A stretch of DNA of 64,000 nucleotides from Variovorax sp. IB41 (GCF_016405905.1 NZ_JAEFCB010000003.1:1-64000); one strand, 5' to 3'. Positions 16,586 to 26,068 are shown, counted from the first letter of the stretch. Numbers and translations: made by a program. Notes: generated by a model not told the origin, from the letters alone.

Positions 16586-16745
16586 GGGTTTGATTCTGCT
16601 TGAAGCCCTCGCCGCGGGACTCGTGTTCATCTTGATCATCTGGTGGACCATGTTTTCCGGCCGCAGCAAGGGCGAATTGCACGACGACGCCGAGCCCGAA
16701 GCCGACCGCGCCGCCGATGATCGGGACCCGCCGCCGAAAGCGTGA
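16584..16745 (+). CDS. Small single-pass membrane protein, divergent from mltA
   Basis: A 53-residue frame with one hydrophobic helix (LILLEALAAGLVFILIIWW, residues 3-21) and an acidic tail (ELHDDAEPEADRAADD). The ATG at 16584 has GGAG about 12 bases upstream. It shares two bases with the mltA start on the opposite strand. The clean helix, ribosome site and acidic tail argue for a real gene. The function is unknown; a link to MltA in the envelope is only suggested by position. Confidence 0.6.
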   Translation: MGLILLEALAAGLVFILIIWWTMFSGRSKGELHDDAEPEADRAADDRDPPPKA

Positions 16746-16942
16746 ATTGCTTGTGTAGCCGCAGGCCGCGCGCGCATGTCGGAGAAGCACCTTGTCGCTA
16801 TTACTTTAGTAGCAATCATCGCAGCAAACATGCGGAACGGCGAAGGTTTTCTTATTTTCCGTAGGGCCTTGAGCCCGTACCATCGCGTACTCTCCCGGGG
16901 CTAAGCTCTGGCCCGCTTGATTCAACATCGAAAGGGATCGCC

Positions 16943-17602
16943 ATGAAAAAGTTCGTACTCGCCACCTGCGCCACCGCCATCGTCCTGTCCGGCTGCGCCG
17001 GCGGCATGACCGACACGCAACGCAACACCGGCATCGGTGCCGGCATCGGCGCATTGGGCGGCGCCGCCATCGGCTCGGCCACCGGCGGCAACCGCGGTGC
17101 CATCGGCACGGGCGCGGTGGTCGGCGCGGCAGCCGGCGCGCTCGGCGGCTACCTGTGGTCGCAGCGCATGGAAAACCAGAAGCGCCAGATGGAAGCCGCC
17201 ACGCAGGGCACCGGCGTGGCCGTCACGCAAACGCAGAACAACGAGCTGAAGCTGGCCATTCCGAGCGACGTGTCGTTCGACGTGGGCCGCGCCAACATCA
17301 AGCCGAACTTCGCGCCGGTGCTCGACCAGTTCGCGAGCGGCCTGCGCAACAACCCGAACGCCGAGGTGCGCATCATCGGCCACACCGACAGCACCGGCTC
17401 GGACGCCATCAACAACCCGCTGTCGGTCGACCGTGCCACCAGCACGCGCGACTACCTGGTTGCACGCGGCGTGAACGCGGCGGCCTTCCGCATCGAAGGC
17501 CGCGGCTCGCACGAGCCGGTGGCCGACAACAACTCCGACGCCGGCCGCGCGCAGAACCGCCGCGTCGAAATCTACGTGGGTGAGCGCGGCCCGCGCGGCT
17601 GA
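16943..17602 (+). CDS. OmpA-family lipoprotein with glycine-zipper domain
   Basis: A 219-residue outer-membrane lipoprotein. The signal ends in lipobox LSGC (residues 15-18). A Gly/Ala-rich segment at about 30-75 (GIGAGIGALGGAAIG, GAVVGAAAGALGG) is a glycine-zipper membrane-associating region. The OmpA C-terminal domain (about 100-215) binds peptidoglycan through VRIIGHTDSTGSDAINN and RGSHEPVADN...AQNRRVEIYV. It probably ties the outer membrane to the cell wall (YiaD-like). A terminator follows, then a paralogue. Confidence 0.9.
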   Translation: MKKFVLATCATAIVLSGCAGGMTDTQRNTGIGAGIGALGGAAIGSATGGNRGAIGTGAVVGAAAGALGGYLWSQRMENQKRQMEAATQGTGVAVTQTQNNELKLAIPSDVSFDVGRANIKPNFAPVLDQFASGLRNNPNAEVRIIGHTDSTGSDAINNPLSVDRATSTRDYLVARGVNAAAFRIEGRGSHEPVADNNSDAGRAQNRRVEIYVGERGPRG

Positions 17603-17610
17603 GGCCCATC

Positions 17611-17660
17611 CACCGGGGAAACCGGCCGCGTCGAACGGCCGGTTCCCCTCACCGTTTTTT
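17611..17660 (+). terminator. Rho-independent terminator after the first OmpA-like gene
   Basis: GGGGAAACCGGCCG (17615-17628) pairs with CGGCCGGTTCCCC (17636-17648), with one bulged base, around CGTCGAA. T6 follows at 17655-17660. It separates the two OmpA-like genes into at least partly independent units. Confidence 0.8.
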
Positions 17661-17685
17661 CAATGGTCCATTAGAGGGAAATCTC

Positions 17686-18252
17686 ATGAGGAAGCTTCTT
17701 GTCTCGGGTGCAGCAGCAGCGGCTGCGTTGATGTTCATTGCAGGTTGCGCTTCGCAGTCCGCACCGCCGCCGGCACCCGCGCCGGCCGCACAGCCGGCAC
17801 CGCCCGCCAACAGCTGGACCGCGCGCCTGGCAGCCCTGAAGACCGACCTGGAAGCCTCCACCAAGGGCACGGGCGTGGTGATCGAGCAGACCGCCGACAA
17901 CCAGCTGCACGTGGTGATTCCGAATGAGCTCTCGTTCGACACGGGCCGCGCCAACGTCAAGCGCAACCTCGCGCAGGTGCTCGACAAGGTCGCCGAAGGC
18001 CTGAAGACCGCCACCGCCGCCAGCGTGCGCGTGGTCGGCCACACCGACAACACCGGCAGCGAAGAAGGCAACGAGCGCCTCTCGGTGAGCCGTGCCGACA
18101 GCGTGCGCAACCACCTGGTGGGCCGCGGCGTGTCGACCACCGCCATCACGACCGACGGCCGCGGCTCGCGCGAACCGCTGGCCGACAACGGCACGCCCGC
18201 TGGCCGTGCCCAGAACCGCCGCGTCGAGATCTTCGTCGCGGAAAAGGCCTGA
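17686..18252 (+). CDS. OmpA-family lipoprotein, second copy
   Basis: A 188-residue lipoprotein with lipobox IAGC at residues 18-21, a Pro/Ala-rich tether (about 25-45) and an OmpA peptidoglycan-binding domain with VRVVGHTDNTGSEEGNERL and RGSREPLADN...AQNRRVEIFV. It shares most domain motifs with its neighbour but lacks the glycine zipper, which suggests tandem duplication and divergence. Its stop is four bases from the convergent response-regulator stop, with no terminator between. Confidence 0.9.
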   Translation: MRKLLVSGAAAAAALMFIAGCASQSAPPPAPAPAAQPAPPANSWTARLAALKTDLEASTKGTGVVIEQTADNQLHVVIPNELSFDTGRANVKRNLAQVLDKVAEGLKTATAASVRVVGHTDNTGSEEGNERLSVSRADSVRNHLVGRGVSTTAITTDGRGSREPLADNGTPAGRAQNRRVEIFVAEKA

Positions 18253-18256
18253 TCTC

Positions 18257-18889
18257 CTAGAGATCCCGAAGTCGGTTCGCCAATTCGACGGCCGACTTCA
18301 CTTCCATCTTCTCGAACACGCGCGCGCGGTGGACTTCCACCGTGCGCACGCTGATGGCCAGCTGGTCGGCGATCAGCTTGTTCGGCAGTCCCTCGACCAC
18401 GAGCCGCATCACGTCGCGCTCGCGGTCCGTGAGTTCGGCAATGCGCCCGGCAAGACCGCGGCGCACGCTCTGCACCTCCAGCGCCCGCAGCGACGCACCG
18501 AGCGCCTGCTCGATGCGGTCGACCAGCGCGTTGTCGGAGAACGGTTTCTCGCAGAAATCGAAGGCACCGCGCTTGACGGCATCGACCGCCGTCGGCACGT
18601 CCGCATGGCCGGTGAGGAAGATCACCGGCATCGCGTCCAGCAGGCCGCGCTCGGCCAGGCGGTCGAACAGCACGAGCCCGCTGGTGCCGGGCATGCGCAC
18701 GTCCAGCAGCAGGCAGCGCGGCTGATCGGGCAGCGGGCCCTGCGCCAGCAGCTGCTCGAACGCCTCGGCGCTGCCGAAATGCTCGCTGGCCAGGCGCCGC
18801 GAGCGCAGCAGCCAGGCCAGCGCCTCGCGCACGCTGGCGTCGTCGTCGACGATATAGATGAGTCCATCGATCAGCGGTTGCATATCCAT
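18257..18889 (-). CDS. Two-component response regulator, FixJ/DctR-like (LuxR HTH)
   Basis: A 210-residue regulator. The receiver domain (residues 8-125) has the acidic pair in IVDDDASV, the phospho-acceptor Asp63 in LLDVRMPG, and Lys in FCEKPFSD. The LuxR-type helix-turn-helix follows (about 145-205: ELTDRERDVMRLVVEGLPNK, ISVRTVEVHRARVFEKM). Starts at 18889 or 18883 are equally plausible. It pairs with the histidine kinase upstream, from which it is separated by a dispersed repeat element. The architecture is that of FixJ, TodT and DctR. The target genes are not evident. Confidence 0.88.
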   Translation of the reverse strand: MDMQPLIDGLIYIVDDDASVREALAWLLRSRRLASEHFGSAEAFEQLLAQGPLPDQPRCLLLDVRMPGTSGLVLFDRLAERGLLDAMPVIFLTGHADVPTAVDAVKRGAFDFCEKPFSDNALVDRIEQALGASLRALEVQSVRRGLAGRIAELTDRERDVMRLVVEGLPNKLIADQLAISVRTVEVHRARVFEKMEVKSAVELANRLRDL

Positions 18890-18902
18890 TTCCAAAACAA
18901 GC

Positions 18903-19008
18903 GTGTCCCCTTCCAGGGACACCGCGGAACCGGCTTCGCCGGGCCACAGGTGTCGCCCCCGGCGCGGGGGGAGGAGAAGCGACACGAAGTGCGCGAAGCC
19001 TGGGGGTG
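18903..19008 (-). repeat. Dispersed ~105-bp repeat, copy A
   Basis: Read on the minus strand, this gap between the kinase stop and the regulator start aligns along its whole length with 28879-28984, including the exact core CCCCCAGGCTTCGCGCACTT and the following TCGTGTCGCTTC. Both copies can fold a CCCC...CCGGGG hairpin and a CCGGC/GCCGG hairpin. It could uncouple kinase and regulator expression. Confidence 0.8.
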
Positions 19009-19010
19009 AG

Positions 19011-21059
19011 TCATGTACTTGGCAGGGTGAAGCGGAAGATCGTGCCGCGCGGCCGGTTGGGTTCGTGCATCAAGGCGCCGCCATGCTGCTCCACCACCGT
19101 GCGGCACAGGCTCAGGCCCAGGCCCATGCCGTCGGCGCGGGTGGTGAAGAAGGGCGTGAAGAGCCGCTCGGCCACGTCCTGGCCGATGCCGCAGCCCAGG
19201 TCGGCCACCGAGAACTCGAGCCAGCGCCGCGCGTCTTCGGTGCCCGGGCCCCCCACCGCCACGGCGCGCGCCACGCGCAGCCGCAGCACGCGGCTGCCGA
19301 CGTTGTCGGGGCTGTCCATCGCCTGCATGGCATTGCGCGCGAGGTTCAGCAGCACCTGCTCGACCAGCGTGCGGTCGCACATGGCCGCGGGCAGCCGGTC
19401 TTCCAGCACCACCTCGATGATCACGCCGAGCTTGCGCGCCTGCAGCCGCACCAGCGGCAGCACCGCGTCGATCAGCGCTTGCGGCGCGACGGCCTCGCGC
19501 GTGCGGTCGCGCCGGCGCACGAAGTCGTGCACGCTGCGGATCACCTGGCCCGCGCGGTCGGCCTGCTCGGCGATGCGCCTGACCGCCATCGCGACCTCGC
19601 CCTGGTCGCCCTTGGCGTTCGGCCCGAGCAGATTGAGCGAGCCGCTCGCGTAGCTGGCGATCGCGGCCAGCGGCTGCGTGAGTTCGTGGCTTAGCAGCGA
19701 TGCCATCTCGCCGACCGTGGCCAGCCGGGCGCTCGCCTGCAGGCGCTCCTGGCTCGCGCGCGAGAGCTCCTCGATGCGGCGCTGCTCGCTCACGTCGATG
19801 AACGCGCTCATCCAGCCGGTCTGCACGCGGTGCGCGTTGATCAGCGGCGCCTCGAAGATCAGCACCGGAAAGCGCGTGCCGTCCTTGCGCATGAAGACCG
19901 ATTCGAACCCTTCCCGCGGCGGCATGCCGCCGGCCAGGCGCCGCGCCTGGCGCTGCTGGTATTCGTGCGCGAGTTCGGTGGGCCAGTAGGGGGCTTCGGG
20001 CGCATCGGCGATGTCGGCCATGAGCTCCTCTGGGGTGAAGCCGACCATCTCGCAGAAGGCCGGGTTCACATAGGTGATGCGCCCCTGCAGGTCGCGCGCG
20101 CGCAGGCCCGTGATGACCGAGTCTTCCATGGCCTTGCGGAAGGCGAGCGCATCGGCCAGGTCGCGCTCCGCGCGCAGGCGCCGCCGCGTGTCGCGCGCGA
20201 GCAGCACCAGCACCGACACCAGCGCGATCGAAATGGCGGTGACCAGCGCCGTGAGCATGTTCGGGAACAGGTCGGGCGCGGCGCGCCAGCCATCCACGCG
20301 CAGCATCAGCGCGGTGCCCGGCAGGTCGATCAGCTGCTGCGAGGTGAAGACGCGCGTGCCCACGCGGCGCGAGCTGCCCAGCGCCACCAGCCGCGTGCCG
20401 TCGGCCTCGGTGAACGAGACCTCCTGGCCGCGCGTGAGCGTGGGGCCGACCAGCTCGATGAGGGCGTCCCGCAGCGAATAGCTCGCCACGAGAAAGCCAC
20501 CGGCGTCGATCGGCACGCAGAACTCCAGCACCTCGACACCGCCGCCGCCGGCGATCGGCACGTAGTGGCTCGGCGAGTACGCGCCCGCGCCGAGCTTGCG
20601 CGCGGCCGCGCAGGCCAGCATCACGTCCGACTGCTCGGGGCCGCGGCTGGTCTCGTCCAGGATGCGCATGCGGTAGGGCGTGTTGACCGCCTCGAGCGGC
20701 CGCAACGCAGCGTCGCGCCATTCCAGGCGCAGCCACTCGCGGTGCTCGCGCAGCAGGGCGGCCGCGGCATCGTTCCATTGCGCGCGGTCGGTGCCCGGCA
20801 GCTGCGTGGCGCGCAGGCTCTGCGCATTGCGCTGGAAGCCGCTGCGCAGGTCGGAGACGGCATCGGCGGTGTCGCGGTCCATCTGGACCTGCATCTGCTC
20901 GACCTCGTGCCGTCCCGCGAGCCACACCACCGTGACCAGCAGCACCGACACCAGCACCGCCAGCAGCAGCCACAGGAACCAGCGCTGCCACAGCGAGCGC
21001 AGCCGCACGAACGCGGAGCGCGCCCACCGCGGCGGTGCGACGGTCAACGCATCGGGCAT
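19011..21059 (-). CDS. Membrane sensor histidine kinase with periplasmic sensor and PAS domain
   Basis: A 682-residue kinase. Membrane segment 1 lies at about 26-49 and segment 2 at about 267-289, enclosing a roughly 215-residue periplasmic sensor. A PAS domain follows (about 300-425, VNPAFCEMVGFTPEEL), then the phospho-acceptor H-box SHELTQPLAAIASY near 455 and the ATP-binding motifs NLARNAMQAM, ADLGCGIG and DGMGLGLSL. The layout resembles DctS/DctB-type kinases for extracellular acids, but the ligand is unknown. It begins two bases after the nitrilase stop and is followed by its likely partner regulator. Confidence 0.9.
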   Translation of the reverse strand: MPDALTVAPPRWARSAFVRLRSLWQRWFLWLLLAVLVSVLLVTVVWLAGRHEVEQMQVQMDRDTADAVSDLRSGFQRNAQSLRATQLPGTDRAQWNDAAAALLREHREWLRLEWRDAALRPLEAVNTPYRMRILDETSRGPEQSDVMLACAAARKLGAGAYSPSHYVPIAGGGGVEVLEFCVPIDAGGFLVASYSLRDALIELVGPTLTRGQEVSFTEADGTRLVALGSSRRVGTRVFTSQQLIDLPGTALMLRVDGWRAAPDLFPNMLTALVTAISIALVSVLVLLARDTRRRLRAERDLADALAFRKAMEDSVITGLRARDLQGRITYVNPAFCEMVGFTPEELMADIADAPEAPYWPTELAHEYQQRQARRLAGGMPPREGFESVFMRKDGTRFPVLIFEAPLINAHRVQTGWMSAFIDVSEQRRIEELSRASQERLQASARLATVGEMASLLSHELTQPLAAIASYASGSLNLLGPNAKGDQGEVAMAVRRIAEQADRAGQVIRSVHDFVRRRDRTREAVAPQALIDAVLPLVRLQARKLGVIIEVVLEDRLPAAMCDRTLVEQVLLNLARNAMQAMDSPDNVGSRVLRLRVARAVAVGGPGTEDARRWLEFSVADLGCGIGQDVAERLFTPFFTTRADGMGLGLSLCRTVVEQHGGALMHEPNRPRGTIFRFTLPST

Positions 21060-21061
21060 CG

Positions 21062-21877
21062 CTAGAGAACGCAGTGCGACAGCACCGGCAACTGCGTGCG
21101 CGTGCGCTCGATCTGCCTGGCGTCGATGTCGAACAGCACCACACCTTCGTCCGTCGCCTGCTGCGCCACCACCGTGCCCCACGGGTCGATGACGAGCGAC
21201 TGGCCCCAGGTCTGGCGGCCGTTTTCATGCGTGCCGCCCTGCGCGGGCGCCACCACCCACGCGAGGTTCTCGATGGCGCGGGCGCGCAGCAGCACCTCCC
21301 AATGGGCGGCGCCCGTCGTGCGGGTGAAGGCGCTGGGCACCAGCAGCAGGTCGGCGCCTTGCCTGGCGAGCGCGCGGTAGAGCTCGGGAAAGCGCAGGTC
21401 GTAGCAGACGCTCATGCCGATGCGCCAGCTGTGGCCGTCGCGCGAAGGCAGGTCGAACACGACCGGCTGGGCGCCCGGTGCGATGACGCGGCGCTCGTCG
21501 TAGCGCTCGGTGCCGTTGTCGAAGAAGAAAAGATGGATCTTGTCGTAGCGCGCCACGCAGTGGCCCTCGGGCGAGAAGGCCAGCGAGCTGTTGAAGACGT
21601 GCTCGGCATCGGTGCTCTCGATGGGCAGCGTGCCGCCCACGATCCACAGGCCGAACTCGCGCGCCGCATCGGCCAGGAAGCCCTGCACCGTGCCCGCGCC
21701 GGCCGTCTCGCGCAGGCCCAGCTTGTCGGTGTCGCGCGCGCCCATCATGCAGAAATACTCGGGCAGCACCGCGAGCTCGGCGCCCGCGGCGGCCGCCTCT
21801 GCGAGCAGGTCGTGGGCGCGCGCGAGGTTGGCTTCGCGGGCGATGGCCGACACCATCTGGATGGCTGCGACTTTCAT
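21062..21877 (-). CDS. Nitrilase-superfamily amidohydrolase (Nit1/YafV-like)
   Basis: A 271-residue carbon-nitrogen hydrolase with the Glu-Lys-Cys triad: Glu in LAVLPEYFCMMG (about residue 40), Lys in ARYDKIHLF (about 112) and Cys in GMSVCYDLRFPELYR (about 155). The family position next to YhdP is common in betaproteobacteria. Nit1-like members hydrolyse deaminated glutathione, a repair reaction, which is a reasonable guess here. The start overlaps the YhdP stop (ATGA). Confidence 0.87.
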   Translation of the reverse strand: MKVAAIQMVSAIAREANLARAHDLLAEAAAAGAELAVLPEYFCMMGARDTDKLGLRETAGAGTVQGFLADAAREFGLWIVGGTLPIESTDAEHVFNSSLAFSPEGHCVARYDKIHLFFFDNGTERYDERRVIAPGAQPVVFDLPSRDGHSWRIGMSVCYDLRFPELYRALARQGADLLLVPSAFTRTTGAAHWEVLLRARAIENLAWVVAPAQGGTHENGRQTWGQSLVIDPWGTVVAQQATDEGVVLFDIDARQIERTRTQLPVLSHCVL

Positions 21878-24800
21878 TGCGTGGTCTCCGTTTTTCTGCC
21901 TTCTTCCGCGGTCGAGGAACCCGTCTGGCCGCCTTGGCCGGGGAGACCCGGCAGCTGCAGCGTGCGCGGCACCTTGGCGATTTTGGGGTCGGCCCAGGTG
22001 CCTTCGATGTGGAACTCCTGCGTCGCGGCGGCGGCGAGCGGCTTGCTCAGCACCCATTGCGCGAGGAAAGTGCCCAGGCCGATGGCCGGGTTGATGGCGG
22101 TGGCCACGAGCGCGGCGGTGCCGGCGTTGATCTCGGGCACCACCACCACGCGCAGGTTCTGCGTCTCGCGCACGATGTCGGCCGAGCCGTCCATGAGCGC
22201 CGCGGCGTTCACGCCCTTCATCTGCAGGTTGTTGGTGCTCGCAATGCCTTTGTTGATCTTCGCATCGCCGCGGATGAAGTCGAAGGCGAAGCCCTGGCTG
22301 AACACGTCTCGGAAATCGAGCGTGAGCCGGCGCGGCAGCGCCTGCAGGCTCAGCACGCCCAGGAGCTTGGCCAGCCCCGGGTCGGCCTTGAGGAACTGGC
22401 CCGATTCCACATCGACCTGCAGATTGCCGCCCAGGCTCGGGTAGTCGAGCGAGAACGGCGAGCCGCGCCAGTTGACGTCGCCTTCCAGCCGCCCCTTGCC
22501 GCGCCGCAGCACGCCGGGCATGCCGAAGCGCGCGAGCAGGTCGCCGGCATCGGCGATGTCCAGCTTGAAGGTCATGGCCGTGCGGCGCTGGCCGGCCGCG
22601 GCGCCGGGCACGGCGGCCCAGGTGCCCTTGGCCGCGAAGCTCGCCTCGGGCATGGTGAAGGTCAGCTTGTTCAGGAGCCACTCGCGGCCCGCGCCGCCGC
22701 GGTTGACCGCATCGATCTCGGCGCGGCCCAGGCGCTTGCCGAGCAGCTCGAAGTCGTCGATCACGATGTCCAGCGCGGGCAGCGTGCCCGGCTGCTCGTC
22801 GAGCAGGGCCTCCACCTGCGTCGCCTCGGACGGCGCGATCTTCAGGCGCGCGAGCCGCGCATAGAGCCGGCCGGCCTGCGTGTGGCGGTACTCGGCGTAG
22901 CCGCTCAGTTCGGTGGCGTCGATGTTGGCGCGCCAGAGCGCGCCCTCGCGCGTGCCGCCCAGCACCACATCGTGCAGCGTGCGCCCGGCGACGTTCAGCT
23001 GCTGCGCGCGCACCGCGATGCGCGTGGGCAGGTAGGCCTGCGCGGCATCGTCGCCGGCGCCGGCGGTTTCGCTCGGGGTGCTGCTCGCGGCGGCGCCCAG
23101 CAGCGCGTCCCATGCGGGGATGTCGAGCTTGGCGACGTTGACATTCGCGAACACGCCCTTGTCGGGCAGGCTAGCGGTCTCGCCGGCCGAGAGGCCGACG
23201 CCGATGCCGCCGCGCAGCACGCGCGCCTCGGCGCCCGAGATGTCACGCACGAACTGCACCGAACCGACGCGGCCCAGCTCCAGCGAGAGCTGGTCTTGCG
23301 TGGCCACCGTGACGCCGCCCTGACGGGTTTCACGCGCCAGCACTTTCTTCTCGATGCGCAGCGGCATCTGCTCCTCGGCCGTCTTCACGAGCGGGGCCGG
23401 CAGCTGCAGCGCAAGGCCTTGCAGGCTGCTCGTCAGCAGGAGTTCGGAGGCGCCGTCGCGCACCGAGAACGTGGCCGCGTATGGCGTGCTGCCGGTGGCC
23501 TTGCCTGCGAGGCGCGCGAGCCAGTCGGCCTCGCGCGCGCCGCGCAGGCCCTCGGCGGTGGCCGTGCCCTGCGCCTTGAGCGCGACCTCGCGGTTGGGTC
23601 CGGTGAAGCGGCCCTTGCCTTCGATGCGGATGTCGCCGCCGAGCAGCCTGGCCTGCACACCGGCCAGCGAAAAACCGGTCTCGGTGAAGTTCAGCGTGCC
23701 CTTGCTGTGCGTGAGCGAGGGCGCCTCGGGCACGAGCTGCAGTTCGTTGTCGGCCAGCGCGACGCTGGCCTGCACCTTGGCGTTGTCCATCGCCGCGAGC
23801 GGCAGCTCCAGGTGCAGCTTGTAGTCGGCCGAACCGGTGGCGCGCGCCTTCAGCATGAGTTCGCCGGTTTCGCCGGCCAGCGGCGCGCCGACGCGCAGCA
23901 CTTCGCCCAGCGGCCCCCTGGCCTGTGCATCGACGCGCAGCAGCGAGGCGTGATGCGACATGTCGGCGATCTGCGCCTCGGCCTTGGTCACCTCCACGCC
24001 GTTGGCGCCGGCCAGCTTTCCGCGCGCATTGCGCACCAGCATGCCGGCGCGCTCGAACACCAGTTCGCCCGACAGGCCCGTGAGCGCGGGCCACGCCGGC
24101 GCCGGCGTGCCGGTGCGCGCGGGGATGGCGGTGGCAGTCTGCGGCACGTAGGCGTAGTTGACGTCGGCCACCTTGGCGGCGATGCGGAAATCGCCCTGCT
24201 TCGGGTCCATGAACGGCATGTCGTGCAGGTCGCCGCGCACGCGGAAATCGACGGTGCTGGCGGTGCCCTTGGTGACGGCATCGCGCACGTAGTCGCGCGT
24301 GTGTTGGGGAATGTCCAGCGGCAGGTAGCGGAACACGCGCGTGCCGTCGGCGCGGGTGAGCTTGCCCTGCAGGTCGAGCACGCCCGGAAAGCGCCCCTTG
24401 CCTCTGGAGACGGCCGGATCGCTGGTGCGCCATGTCGCTTCGGCATCGCCCTCGGCGTCGGTGTTGGCGAAGCGCAGCTTGGAGACCTGCACCTGCGCGT
24501 TGCCGTTGTCGAGCTTCCACTGGACCTGGGTGGAGAGCCGGTCGATCGGGATGACGGGCTCCTCGAACACCCCGGGGAATTCGAGCGTGCCCTGCGCGAT
24601 GGCCAGCGTGGCCGTGCCGCCGGTGTGGGTGGCGTCGAAGTCGACGGTGGCGCCGCTCAGGCCGGGCGTGCCGGGATGGGCGTGCGGCGGCGTTGCGGTG
24701 GCCGTCGCGGAGGCGGGCGTTGCGGGTGCCGGTGCCGGCGTGGGCGTGGGCGGCGCCGGCTGCGAGGCGACGCGCATGCCGCTCACGCGGCCGCGCGCCT

Positions 24801-26043
24801 GGTACTTGTCGGGTGCGCCCAGCGAGCCCTGCCAGTTCAGGTCGATGTGCTCGACCAGCCCGCGCGGCGCGTAGCTGTCGAGCACGCGGTGCGTGGCTTC
24901 GCCCAGCGGCAGCCGGTCGGCGATGAGCGCGAGCGCGGCCAGGTCGAGCCGGTCGGCGCGCAGGGCGCCCTTCTCGGGCGTGCGGCCCTTGGCCGGCGTG
25001 TGCTGCAGCCAGAGATTGCCGCCGGGCCAGCGCAGACCGTCGGAGGTGTCGAACTGCAGCGCGGTGGTCGAGAACTCGAAGGTGTCGTCGTTCAGCTGGC
25101 CTGCGAGACGGCCGGTGACCGAGCGCAGCACCAGCGGCTGCAGCCCCTTGCCCAGCGAGGCATCGACGCGGTCGAGCCCCAGGTCGGCCGCGCCGCCCAC
25201 GAGCTGGCCGTCTTCCACGTCGGCCCAGAGGCGCACCGCGCCGTTGCCTTCGCGGATGCGCGCGTCGAGCGAGACGTATTGGCCCAGGCGCGTGACGTCG
25301 ATGTAGGGCAGGTCGGCGTAGATCTGGCCGTCCCAGGTCTGCCAGCGGCCGGTGCGCACCGACAGGAGCGGTTGGCGGAACTGCCCGCGCAGCGTGAAGC
25401 GCTGGCCCCAGCCGGCCGGCGGCGTGGCGTCGAGCCGGAGGCCGTGGCGGCGGCCGCCGTTGCGCGCCACGAAGCGCACGTCGGTCAGAAGGAGCGGCTC
25501 GGCCTGGCGCTGCTCGTCGGTCCAGCGCACGGTGCCGCCTTCGATGACGAGTTCGCGCTGCGCGAAAAACCAGTCGGCGGCGCGGGTCTCTCCGGTCGTG
25601 TCGGTGTCCATGTGCAATCCAGCCACATGGAGTTTTCCCTGAGCATCGCGGCGCACATCCAGCTGCGGGCCCTCGATGTAGAGCTGCTCGAAATTCAGGC
25701 GCCAGAGCGATCGCGGCGACACGCTGGCCACCACGCGCACGAGGCGAAGGGCCTCGCGCTGGTCGGCATCCTGCAGCACCACGTCGCGCAGTTCGAAGGC
25801 GGGGAAAAGCCCCTCGGGGCGGGCGGTGATAGAGCCGATGCGCACCGGCACGCCGATGGCCTTGCTAGCCTGTGCCTCCAGTGCGCCGCGAAAATCACCG
25901 ATTCGCGGCACAATCCACGCGTGTAGGACAACGACTGACAGCGCCAGCAGAAGCCATGCAGCGATCAGCAAACCCAACAGCCAGCGCGCCGTCACAGCGG
26001 TGATTTTGAGCAGACGTGAAGGGGTAGACGCCGTGTCGTTCAT
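21874..26043 (-). CDS. yhdP: YhdP-family AsmA-like envelope phospholipid-transport protein
   Basis: A very large protein of 1389 residues, as expected for YhdP (about 1270 in E. coli). A single N-terminal membrane helix (about 20-42, WLLGLLIAAWLLLALSVVV) is followed by a long repetitive beta-rich periplasmic part and a C-terminal AsmA-like DUF3971 region ending before a short polar tail. YhdP, TamB and YdbH bridge the envelope and carry phospholipids to the outer membrane. An Ala/Pro/Thr-rich linker interrupts it at about residues 420-470. ATG at 26043 is 25 bases from the divergent glnE start. Confidence 0.88.
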   Translation of the reverse strand: MNDTASTPSRLLKITAVTARWLLGLLIAAWLLLALSVVVLHAWIVPRIGDFRGALEAQASKAIGVPVRIGSITARPEGLFPAFELRDVVLQDADQREALRLVRVVASVSPRSLWRLNFEQLYIEGPQLDVRRDAQGKLHVAGLHMDTDTTGETRAADWFFAQRELVIEGGTVRWTDEQRQAEPLLLTDVRFVARNGGRRHGLRLDATPPAGWGQRFTLRGQFRQPLLSVRTGRWQTWDGQIYADLPYIDVTRLGQYVSLDARIREGNGAVRLWADVEDGQLVGGAADLGLDRVDASLGKGLQPLVLRSVTGRLAGQLNDDTFEFSTTALQFDTSDGLRWPGGNLWLQHTPAKGRTPEKGALRADRLDLAALALIADRLPLGEATHRVLDSYAPRGLVEHIDLNWQGSLGAPDKYQARGRVSGMRVASQPAPPTPTPAPAPATPASATATATPPHAHPGTPGLSGATVDFDATHTGGTATLAIAQGTLEFPGVFEEPVIPIDRLSTQVQWKLDNGNAQVQVSKLRFANTDAEGDAEATWRTSDPAVSRGKGRFPGVLDLQGKLTRADGTRVFRYLPLDIPQHTRDYVRDAVTKGTASTVDFRVRGDLHDMPFMDPKQGDFRIAAKVADVNYAYVPQTATAIPARTGTPAPAWPALTGLSGELVFERAGMLVRNARGKLAGANGVEVTKAEAQIADMSHHASLLRVDAQARGPLGEVLRVGAPLAGETGELMLKARATGSADYKLHLELPLAAMDNAKVQASVALADNELQLVPEAPSLTHSKGTLNFTETGFSLAGVQARLLGGDIRIEGKGRFTGPNREVALKAQGTATAEGLRGAREADWLARLAGKATGSTPYAATFSVRDGASELLLTSSLQGLALQLPAPLVKTAEEQMPLRIEKKVLARETRQGGVTVATQDQLSLELGRVGSVQFVRDISGAEARVLRGGIGVGLSAGETASLPDKGVFANVNVAKLDIPAWDALLGAAASSTPSETAGAGDDAAQAYLPTRIAVRAQQLNVAGRTLHDVVLGGTREGALWRANIDATELSGYAEYRHTQAGRLYARLARLKIAPSEATQVEALLDEQPGTLPALDIVIDDFELLGKRLGRAEIDAVNRGGAGREWLLNKLTFTMPEASFAAKGTWAAVPGAAAGQRRTAMTFKLDIADAGDLLARFGMPGVLRRGKGRLEGDVNWRGSPFSLDYPSLGGNLQVDVESGQFLKADPGLAKLLGVLSLQALPRRLTLDFRDVFSQGFAFDFIRGDAKINKGIASTNNLQMKGVNAAALMDGSADIVRETQNLRVVVVPEINAGTAALVATAINPAIGLGTFLAQWVLSKPLAAAATQEFHIEGTWADPKIAKVPRTLQLPGLPGQGGQTGSSTAEEGRKTETTQ

Positions 26044-26068
26044 TGAGGATCGCGCTGTGTCGGGAATT

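Noticed and set aside
21877..25926. Very long open frame (about 1350 codons) on the plus strand opposite yhdP
   Set aside because: It has Arg/Ala/Gly/His-rich low-complexity content typical of the mirror of a GC-rich gene, no domain, and fully overlaps a well-recognised protein.
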